Shown here one piece after another: positions 9,286 through 17,100 of a DNA stretch of 64,000 nucleotides. The position numbers and the translations under genes were made by a program. Each line of letters starts with the position of its first letter. The stretch's first letter is position 1. Origin of the DNA: Flavobacterium nitrogenifigens (GTDB lineage: Bacteria; Bacteroidota; Bacteroidia; Flavobacteriales; Flavobacteriaceae); NCBI RefSeq assembly GCF_003254565.1, contig NZ_QJRI01000172.1, positions 144,147 to 208,146 on the forward strand, read 5' to 3'. Under the pieces are notes generated by a model. It was not told where the DNA came from. It saw only the letters and a list, made by a program, of their open reading frames with translations, and searched no databases.

Positions 9286-9478
9286 AAAAACAAATACTTC
9301 TGTCTGTGTTTTTTTGTATCTATAATTTTGGTTTTTGAGTAATTAAAAAATGAGAACAAACAATTTTTTTATGTTTGTTTTTACTTTTTAAATATTTTTT
9401 CGCGAGAAATTTAAGTTATATTCGGTTTGTTTTCAGTGTGTTGTAAAATGTTAAAACGAATTTGAATTCTTAATGTGG

Positions 9479-9517
9479 AATCCCGTAAGGATTTGATATT
9501 TGGTTATGCTACGTTTG
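9479..9517 (+). promoter_or_regulatory. Promoter block copy 2: dyad AATCC-CGTAA-GGATT plus TACGTTTG
   Basis: Perfect 5-bp dyad at 9479-9493 with the same CGTAA loop as copy 1, but with the A-T pair at the third position swapped to T-A, so pairing is kept. TACGTTTG follows at 9510-9517. Copies 2 and 3 are similar over about 130 bp upstream of the ATG, including TGTTAAAACGAATT and ATTTAACCAAATCA-like stretches. Confidence 0.6.
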
Positions 9518-9545
9518 CACCATTAAGAATTTTAACCAAATCAAA

Positions 9546-10343
9546 ATGAAAAAATTATTATGTCTTTTTGGTGCTTTAGCACTAGTTTTAACATCTTGTT
9601 CAAGTGATGATAATAAAGAAGAAAGTGCTATTTTGCCAAAAACAATTAAATATTCTAGTGTAGCATATCCTTCAGAGAATTCTACTCGTGTAGCAACTTA
9701 CAATGGTACTAAAATTGTAAGCATGAAAGATGAAACAGGAAGAACTGATTATACTTACGATGGTAACCTTGTGGTAAAAGAAACTAATTATGATACTGAA
9801 AGCGGTAAAGATATTATTAGCGACATAACAACTTATAAATATACAAACGGAAAGCTTACAGAGTCTCTATATGCAGAAGGCTTTTCGACAGAATTCCCTA
9901 ATGGAGAATACAATAGCAGAATAGTATTTACGCATAACGCAGATGGAACAGTAAAAAGAGAGCGCTACAATGTAAATGGTACTATAGAAACAAAAAGTGT
10001 TTATTCTGAAGTGTTGACTTTTGCGAACGGAAATCTAGTTAAAAGTGTACAAACAGATTCACAATCAGATAGTGTATTTACAGCTGAATATGAATATGAC
10101 AATAAAAACAATCCATACAAAAACATTGCAGGATTCAATTTGCTAATAGATCATAGTGAGGGTGAAGGTTCTGTATTTAGTTCTGTGAACAATATTGTTA
10201 AGTATACAGCATCTTATTCAAATGAAACACCAAAAGTATACAAAAGCGAAATCGTATACGATGCAAATAATTTCCTTTCAAAAGTTACTAATTTCCAAAG
10301 AGACGGAATCACACCTGCTGAATCTTTTGAGTTTACTTATTAA
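9546..10343 (+). CDS. Lipoprotein of the tandem YD-repeat-like family, paralogue 4
   Basis: A 265-aa predicted lipoprotein with lipobox LVLTSC (C18) and linker SSDDNKEES. Motifs in order: YNGTKIVSMK, YTYDGNLVVK, YKYTNGKLTE, FTHNADGTVK, EYEYDNKNNPYKNIAGFNLL, YDANNFLSKV. It resembles paralogue 2 most closely in the central region (both carry a hydrophobic-YPNG/FPNG-like unit before YTHN). It has its own upstream dyad/promoter block and its own terminator, so it looks like a complete duplicated transcription unit. Function unknown; the family role in the envelope is inferred only from the signal peptide. Confidence 0.8.
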   Translation: MKKLLCLFGALALVLTSCSSDDNKEESAILPKTIKYSSVAYPSENSTRVATYNGTKIVSMKDETGRTDYTYDGNLVVKETNYDTESGKDIISDITTYKYTNGKLTESLYAEGFSTEFPNGEYNSRIVFTHNADGTVKRERYNVNGTIETKSVYSEVLTFANGNLVKSVQTDSQSDSVFTAEYEYDNKNNPYKNIAGFNLLIDHSEGEGSVFSSVNNIVKYTASYSNETPKVYKSEIVYDANNFLSKVTNFQRDGITPAESFEFTY

Positions 10344-10366
10344 TTAAAAGCATACTTTAATTATAG

Positions 10367-10394
10367 AAACCAAATACTTTTTGTATTTGGTTTT
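10367..10394 (+). terminator. Terminator after lipoprotein paralogue 4
   Basis: AAACCAAATAC (10367-10377) pairs with GTATTTGGTTT (10383-10393) and runs into T8. The same stem follows paralogue 5. Confidence 0.85.
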
Positions 10395-10550
10395 TTTTAT
10401 ATCTATTTTTTAGATTATTTTACAATTAAAAAATGAGAACGAAAGATTCTTTTTTTTCTTTTAAAGATTTTTTACAAAAAAAATAACATGTATGTTGTTT
10501 GTTTTCAGTGTGCTGAAAAATGTTAAAACGAATTCGAATTCTCAATATGG

Positions 10551-10589
10551 AATCCCGTAAGGTTTTGATTTTTGTTTGTATTACGTTTG
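10551..10589 (+). promoter_or_regulatory. Promoter block copy 3: dyad AATCC-CGTAA-GGTTT plus TACGTTTG
   Basis: Left arm as in copy 2, right arm as in copy 1, giving one T-T mismatch at the third position (10551-10565). The -7 element TACGTTTG is at 10582-10589. It looks like a chimera of the other two blocks. Confidence 0.55.
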
Positions 10590-10617
10590 CTTCAATAACA
10601 AATTTAACCAAATCATA

Positions 10618-11373
10618 ATGAAAAAAATTTTATGTCTTTTTGGAGCTTTGACGTTAGTATTAACGTCTTGTTCAAGTGATGATTCATCTTCGTCAGATTC
10701 TAATGACAGTAAAAATATTAAACCAACCAAAATAGTTTATATGGATACTGATAATAAGGTAGTATATACAACAGATATAAAATATGACGGAAATAAAATA
10801 ATTAGTGCAACTGATGACGATGGATTTGTATTGAAATATACTTATACAGGTGATCAAATTACAAAAGTTGAAGAGTTTCAATCTTTTACAGTTCTTTCAT
10901 TGACAACAGAATACACTTATCTTAATGGGAAATTAAATACTGAAATTAAAAGATTTCCTAATGAAACCCATTATTTCGAAATAAAATATACTTATAATGA
11001 AGATGGTACAATTTCTTGTGATGGAAAAGGAATGAATTTGCCAATAGGTCAAAGTAGCTTTTTATCTGAAAAATATACTTTAAAAAATGGTAATGTGGTA
11101 AAGATTCAATCTATTTCGAATGGTCAGGTAGATGGAACAAGCCAATTTGAATATGATGTAAAAAAGAATCCAATGATTAATATTTTAGGAATGAATCTTT
11201 TGATAAGGCGAATCGATTTAACGCTTAATAATACGGTTAAAGTTACAACAGTTGCAGATTCATCCACTAAGGAAGTTACATATTCGTATTTGTATAATAA
11301 TGATGGTTTCCCTACTGAACAAAAACGATTTGACGGAACAAAGTTAAGTTACACAATGCTATATACATATTAA
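10618..11373 (+). CDS. Lipoprotein of the tandem YD-repeat-like family, paralogue 5
   Basis: A 251-aa predicted lipoprotein with lipobox LVLTSC (C18) and linker SSDDSSSSDSNDS. The start at 10618 matches the signal peptide of paralogue 1 (MKKILCLFGALTL in both); an open frame back to 10576 is ignored. Motifs: YDGNKIISATDDDG, YTYTGDQITK, YTYLNGKLNT, YTYNEDGTIS, EYDVKKNPMINILGMNLL, YNNDGFPTE. By eye it pairs with paralogue 1 (N-terminal half nearly the same plan), so the array probably grew by several duplications. Own promoter block and terminator. Confidence 0.8.
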   Translation: MKKILCLFGALTLVLTSCSSDDSSSSDSNDSKNIKPTKIVYMDTDNKVVYTTDIKYDGNKIISATDDDGFVLKYTYTGDQITKVEEFQSFTVLSLTTEYTYLNGKLNTEIKRFPNETHYFEIKYTYNEDGTISCDGKGMNLPIGQSSFLSEKYTLKNGNVVKIQSISNGQVDGTSQFEYDVKKNPMINILGMNLLIRRIDLTLNNTVKVTTVADSSTKEVTYSYLYNNDGFPTEQKRFDGTKLSYTMLYTY

Positions 11374-11394
11374 TTTTGCCACTTTAAATTAAAC

Positions 11395-11427
11395 AAAAAC
11401 CAAATACTTCTGTATTTGGTTTTTTTA
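11395..11427 (+). terminator. Terminator after lipoprotein paralogue 5
   Basis: ACCAAATAC pairs with GTATTTGGT across a TTCT loop (11399-11420), followed by T7. It is near-identical to the terminator of paralogue 4. Confidence 0.85.
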
Positions 11428-11468
11428 TTGGTTAAAATTGGTGAAATTCGTGTTTAAATTTAAAAATC

Positions 11469-12407
11469 ATGCAATTCAGAACCCAAATACCCATTTCAAA
11501 AAGTAATAATCCGATCAATTACGATTCGAAAGTACTTTCTGTTGGTTCTTGTTTTGCAGAAAACATGGCGGAGAAGTTTGATTATTTTAAATTTCAAAAT
11601 GAAACAAATCCGTTTGGAATTATTTTTAATCCGGTTTCTATTGAGAAAATATTTAGCAGAATTTCTAAACAAGAATGGTTCGAAGAAAAAGATGTTTTCT
11701 TTCATAACGAACGCTGGCATAGTTTTGAAGTTCATTCCGATTTAAGCAATTCTGATCGTCAGGAATTATTAGAAACACTTAATAAAGCTGTAACAGAAAC
11801 TCACAAACAATTAAAAGAAGCCACTCATATTATTATCACTTTTGGAACTTCGTGGATTTATAGAAATCTTGAAAAAGACGAAATTGTAGCCAATTGCCAT
11901 AAAGTGCCACAAAAACAATTTTCAAAAGAATTATTGTCGCCAGAAATAATTCAAAAAAGTATTCAAAATACAATTGAATCTATTCAGGCTTTGAATTCGA
12001 ATATAAACTTCATTTTCACGATTTCTCCAGTTCGTCATATCAAAGACGGTTTCGTAGAAAACCAATTGAGCAAATCGCATTTATTTACAGCTTTGCATCA
12101 AGTTTTAAAAACTCATAACTATTTTCCTTCTTACGAAATCATGATGGACGAACTTCGTGATTATCGTTTTTATAACGAAGATATGCTGCATCCCAATCAG
12201 ATTGCGATAGATTATATCTGGAAGCTTTTCAGTGAAAACTATGTTTCCGAAGATAGTGTTCCCGTAATGAAAGAAGTAGACGAAATTCAAAAAAGTTTGC
12301 GTCATAGAAGTTTTAATCCAGAATCAGAACAGTATCAAAAGTTCTTAGCAAAACTACAGCAAAAAATATATGTCTTAGGCGAAAAATTGCCACATATTAA
12401 ATTCTAA
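11469..12407 (+). CDS. GSCFA domain-containing protein
   Basis: A 312-aa protein of the GSCFA family, named for the motif seen here as VGSCFAENM (about residues 26-34). GSCFA proteins are related to SGNH/GDSL-type hydrolases: the motif Ser sits in block I, and a C-terminal DMLHPNQIAIDYIW (near residue 238) supplies the D..H pair. There is no signal peptide, so it is probably cytoplasmic. The biological substrate is not known for the family. It is a lone gene between the lipoprotein array and the glycosyltransferase, and ends without an obvious terminator. Confidence 0.88.
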   Translation: MQFRTQIPISKSNNPINYDSKVLSVGSCFAENMAEKFDYFKFQNETNPFGIIFNPVSIEKIFSRISKQEWFEEKDVFFHNERWHSFEVHSDLSNSDRQELLETLNKAVTETHKQLKEATHIIITFGTSWIYRNLEKDEIVANCHKVPQKQFSKELLSPEIIQKSIQNTIESIQALNSNINFIFTISPVRHIKDGFVENQLSKSHLFTALHQVLKTHNYFPSYEIMMDELRDYRFYNEDMLHPNQIAIDYIWKLFSENYVSEDSVPVMKEVDEIQKSLRHRSFNPESEQYQKFLAKLQQKIYVLGEKLPHIKF

Positions 12408-12535
12408 AACTAAATTATGAAACTCAAAACACTGAGATTAATTTACTGTAGGTAATATCTTGCTTTTTGTATATTTGCTTTTACAAAATAAAGTAAAATT
12501 TTGATTTTTATTTTAACTCTAAATTAAGTTGAGAA

Positions 12536-13786
12536 ATGAAAGCATTAGAATCGAGAAGAGGGTTGCCTCGTATTATTTATATTGGAGATGATGAGCCAGA
12601 TCTTAAGTCTAAAAAAATTAGAAGTTTTGAATCTAATGATTTAGATGTAATGCATTTAAAAGATGATAGTGATATTAATAAATGCATTATTTCATTTAAT
12701 CCTGACTGTATTGTAACTACGGTTAACTCACCTGAGTGCTATCTCAATCTGATGAGCCTGCCAATAGACATAAGAAGAAGATGGGTAAATTTACCCGATT
12801 CTAAAAAAGAGGAAATTGGCGAAATCGCGTATAACTGTGCGATGAACTACATTCTATCATTTCAAACGCATGATTTGATTTCTTTTTTTACCCCAATTTA
12901 TAATACAGGTGAAAAACTTTTAAGAACGTATGAATCAGTAAAAAATCAAACATACATCAATTGGGAATGGGTAATAGTAAATGACTCGAATGATAACGGA
13001 AAAACGCTAAAAATTGCGGAAGAAATAGCAGCAAATGACGTACGTGTAAAAGTGTATGATTTTAAAGAAAAATCTAGGGGACTGATTGGCGAGGTTAAAT
13101 ATCGCGCTGCATGTATGTGTAATGGAGATTATTTAGCAGAGCTGGATCATGACGATTATCTTATACCAGATTGTGCTTTTAATATGGTTGAAGCATTTAG
13201 AAAATATCCAGAAGTTGGATTTGTGTATTCTGATTGTGCAGAAATTGATGAGAACTGGAATTCCTTAACCTATTCTGGAGAGTTCGTTTTTGGTTATGGC
13301 AAATACGAAAACCAGCTTGTTATGGGGAAATCAATGCAAGTCTTTATTTCTGCGAATATTAACCCAAAAACAATTCGTCATATCGTTGGAGTTCCAAATC
13401 ATATTCGGGTATGGAGAAAATCAGTATATCATCAAATAGGAGGACATAGAAGAAGACTATCTATTGCAGATGATTACGAATTAATAGTACGAACTTTTCT
13501 TGCAACCAAGTTGCTTAGAGTGCCTAAAATAGGTTATTTGCAATTTATTTATTCTAACGAAAATGCTGCAAATACTCATGACACAGCTAGAGAAGATATT
13601 CAGCGTAGGGTTCGGACTATTGCTGCTTTTTATAATCAGAAGATAAAAGAGCGTTTTGAAGAACTTGGCGTAAAGGATTGGGCTTACGAAGAAAATCCAG
13701 CAAATCCATTACTAACTAAAAGTAGATTTGGAATAGAAGAAGGGGCTGTAAACCTAATTGACGGTTTAAGAACTGAAATGTCATAG
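12536..13786 (+). CDS. Family 2 glycosyltransferase with N-terminal extension
   Basis: Predicted inverting GT-A glycosyltransferase (GT2) that would transfer a sugar from a nucleotide sugar, probably for polysaccharide or protein glycosylation. 416 aa: an extension of about 115 residues starting ESRRGLPRIIYIGDDEPD, then the GT2 domain with FFTPIYNTGEKLLRTYESV, WVIVNDSND, the metal-binding ELDHDDYL (DxD equivalent) and a later IADDYEL acceptor/base motif. No membrane segment. A TATATTTG -7-like element is at 12470-12477. It stands alone, which is unusual for such genes, and the sequence after it looks like a broken gene. It may be the remainder of a larger glycan locus. Confidence 0.85.
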   Translation: MKALESRRGLPRIIYIGDDEPDLKSKKIRSFESNDLDVMHLKDDSDINKCIISFNPDCIVTTVNSPECYLNLMSLPIDIRRRWVNLPDSKKEEIGEIAYNCAMNYILSFQTHDLISFFTPIYNTGEKLLRTYESVKNQTYINWEWVIVNDSNDNGKTLKIAEEIAANDVRVKVYDFKEKSRGLIGEVKYRAACMCNGDYLAELDHDDYLIPDCAFNMVEAFRKYPEVGFVYSDCAEIDENWNSLTYSGEFVFGYGKYENQLVMGKSMQVFISANINPKTIRHIVGVPNHIRVWRKSVYHQIGGHRRRLSIADDYELIVRTFLATKLLRVPKIGYLQFIYSNENAANTHDTAREDIQRRVRTIAAFYNQKIKERFEELGVKDWAYEENPANPLLTKSRFGIEEGAVNLIDGLRTEMS

Positions 13787-13830
13787 ATTATGAACGTCTA
13801 GAATAGGTATTAAATGCTTTTCAAAAATAC

Positions 13831-14069
13831 ATGACCAATATTAAAGGCATTTTTTTAGAATACGATTTCCCAACTATTTGTGATTATGACAAGATTGAAA
13901 ATGTTTTATCACAAATAGGTTTCCATATAGAATATTAGCAATTAAGTCATTGGCATGGTTTAACTTACTGGCACAAAATATGGATGAAGTAAATGAAAGT
14001 TCATCATATGTAATACGTAATCCCAGTAGAAAAATGCTTCGGGATTCTTTATCATCAGTGAAATTTTAG
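13831..14069 (+). pseudogene. Possible frameshifted gene remnant
   Basis: An ATG at 13831 opens a frame of about 35 residues (MTNIKGIFLEYDFPT...), closed by TAG near 13936. A second frame, open from about 13910, reads FPYRILAIKSLAWFNLLAQN and continues to the TAG at 14067. The two frames join plausibly if one shift occurred near 13905-13920, and codon use looks protein-like. I cannot identify a family. The alternative is non-coding A/T-rich sequence. The rest of 13787-14183 holds nothing I recognise. Confidence 0.3.
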
Positions 14070-14183
14070 AATAATTGCAGATAATTGTGTAAATTGTTGA
14101 GATTTAAAATCCACAATTTTGTAGGCTGTATAATTATAGTCTTATAAAGCTGCAACTTTAATCTAATCGTGTTTTGCTGACGT

Positions 14184-17100
14184 ATGAATAAGAAATCAAT
14201 TCATTTTCTTAAAAAAACACTTCGCATCTTAATATGGTGCGTGGTTTCTATAGTTGCACTTTTATTACTTTTAATAATCTTAATTCAGGTTCCGTCAGTT
14301 CAAAATTTCGTTAAAGACAAAGCGATTACTTATCTTGAAGGTAAGATCAAAACCAAAGTTTCCTTAGATTATATTTCGATCAAATTTCCCAAAGATGTAG
14401 TTCTGGAAGGTTTCTATTTTGAAGATCAAAAAAAAGATACTTTGTTGGCTGGTAAACGATTAGAGGTTGATGTTGATCTTTTTAAATTGGTAAGCAGCGA
14501 ACTCGAAATTAATTCTATTTCATTAGAAAATGTAAAAGCCAATATTTCCAGAAACAAAGAAGGTATTTTCAATTTCGATTATATCATAAAAGCGTTCGAA
14601 TTTAAAGAGCCAAAAGTAGAAGATCCTGATGCAAAACCGTTTAAAATATCTGTTGTAAAAGTAAATCTCGATCAGGTTAAATTTAATTTTAAAGACGATT
14701 TTTCGAAGAATGATATCAAAGTGAACTTGACGCATTTTGACACCAAATTCAAAAAGTTCGATCTTGATAAAATGGATTTTAATATTCCGAACATTAATTT
14801 GAATGGTTTAAAAGTAGTTTTAGATCAGGATGTTGTAGAGGAAATTGCTGAAGTTTCAGTTAAGACGGTTGATACAGTTTCGAAACGGCCAGATTTTAAA
14901 CTTGTTCTAGAAAAAATAAGCCTGTCCAAAATTGATATTTTATATGACAATAAAGATTCTAAACTCAATTCAGGCATTCGTTTAGGAAATTTAAATCTTG
15001 CTGTAAACGAAATTGATTTGAACAAACAGCTTTTAGATTTTGATACTTTCGAAGTAAAAAATTTAAGCGGAAATCTGAGATTAGGCACAAAAGACAAACA
15101 AATTGAAACTCCCAATTTAGATACAACAGCGATAAAACAAGCTGGTTGGAAGGTTAAACTCAACGAAACCAATTTAGAAAACATCGCTTTCAAATTTGAT
15201 GATATGCAGTCAAAACCCAAAACAAGAGGTTTAGATTATGCGCATTTAGATTTGAGCAAATTCAATTTTAAAGCCGAGAAATTATATTATGGAAATGATA
15301 CGATTTCAGGAAAGATAAAAACACTTGCCGTAAACGAAAAAAGTGGCTTAGAGATTCAGTCTTTCAAAACCGATTTCTTTTACGGACCTAAAAATGCTTC
15401 GCTAGAAAATTTATATTTGAAAACACCGCAAACACTCGTTCAGGATAAAATTAAAGCACAATATAAATCGCTAGAATCTCTTCAGAAAGATTTGGGAAAT
15501 CTGGGTATTGATGCTAATTTAAAGCAATCTAAAATTGGTTTCAAAGACATTTTATTGTTTGTTCCCGATCTTCAAAATACAAACCCATTCAAAAGTACCC
15601 CAAATGCCATTTTGTATGTAGACAGTCGTGTAAGCGGAAAAGTCAAAGATTTGAATATTTCGAAGTTTGAAATGAGCGGAATTGGTTCTACAAAAGTTTC
15701 TCTTTCGGGGGAAATTGCCGGATTGCCAGATGCGCAAAAAGCCTATTATGATCTAGATATTAAAAAAGCTTCGACGACTTCAAAAGACATCAATATGCTT
15801 GTGCCGGCGGGAACAATTCCGAAGAATATTCAGCTGCCATCTCAATTAAGTTTACAAGGAAAATTTACAGGCTCTGCTCAGAATTTTAAAACCAATATGG
15901 CTTTAGCCAGCAGTTTCGGAAATGCAAAAGTTGATGCCTTATTTGATCAACGCATTAAAAAAAGAGAAAAATACGATGCGCAGGTTTATCTGTTGGATTT
16001 CGATTTGGGACGTTTAATTAAAAACGATTCGATCGGAAAAATTACGCTTAAAGCGAAAGTAAAAGGAAATGGTTTAGATCCTAAAACCGCAAATGCAGCG
16101 ATTGATGGTTTGGTACAGAAAGCGGTTTTTAATCGATACACCTATAAAGATTTAGCTTTAAAAGGAAATATCGAAAATGGTTCTTTTGCTGTAAAATCGG
16201 GAATGAAAGATCCAAATCTAAATTTCGATTTAATAGCTTCTGGAGATGCAAAAGATAAATATCCGACCGTAAAACTAAAGTTGAATCTGGATATCGCCGA
16301 TTTAGAAAAACTGAATCTGCATGCGGGGCCAATGAAACTGCGCGGAAATGTCGATGCGGATATCACAAACAGTAATCCTGATTTTTTAAATGGAAAAGTC
16401 TTTCTTTCGAACATTCAAGTTTTGCAAGATGCAGAACCGATTGTTTTAGATTCAATTCATGTTTTGGCTTTTGCCGATAAAGACAGTAATTCGATTAAAA
16501 TTTCGTCTCAGTTTTTAAAAGCCGAAGTGATCGGAAAATACAAATTGACGACTTTGGCAAACTCACTTCAAAAATCATTATCCAAATATATTGACCTTAA
16601 AAACCCGAAAGTCAATGCAGAATCAGATGAGCAAAGATTGGCTTTTATGCTCAAAGTAGACAATGATCCTGTGCTTTTTAAATTACTGCCAAAATTAACT
16701 GGATTAGAACCTTTTACCATAAAAGGGAATTATAATAATCAGACTGATTCCTTGACAGTAAAAGGAACGATTCCGAGAATTGTTTATGATGGAAATACCA
16801 TTTCTGACGGAAAAATCAATATTGAAGCCAAAGAAAATGCACTGGAATATTTGGTTTCTGTCGCAACAATTGAAAGCGGTTCTTTAAAAATTCCGTTAAC
16901 AAGTTTGTCAGGAAATGTGCAAAATAATATTCTGACTTATGCGCTTGAAGTTCAAGATGCAAAACAAAAGCAGCAATATTTTATTGCGGGTGAATTTAAA
17001 GCAGAAGATTCTAAGAATATTTTAAAACTGAATCCAGACAGCTTTATTTTAAATTATGATCAATGGAATGTCGATCCTGAAAATGCAATTGAGCTTGGAG

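Noticed and set aside
6837..11373. Rhs/YD-repeat toxins with polymorphic tips
   Set aside because: The proteins are only 245-265 aa lipoproteins without an Rhs core, a cleavage motif, a toxin domain or immunity genes.
12418..12456. 12-codon ORF before the glycosyltransferase
   Set aside because: No codon bias or hairpin; nothing to support a leader peptide.
16129..16414. Antisense ORFs within tamB
   Set aside because: They are shadows of the tamB reading frame with unlikely composition and no start context; the same holds for other antisense frames in long genes.
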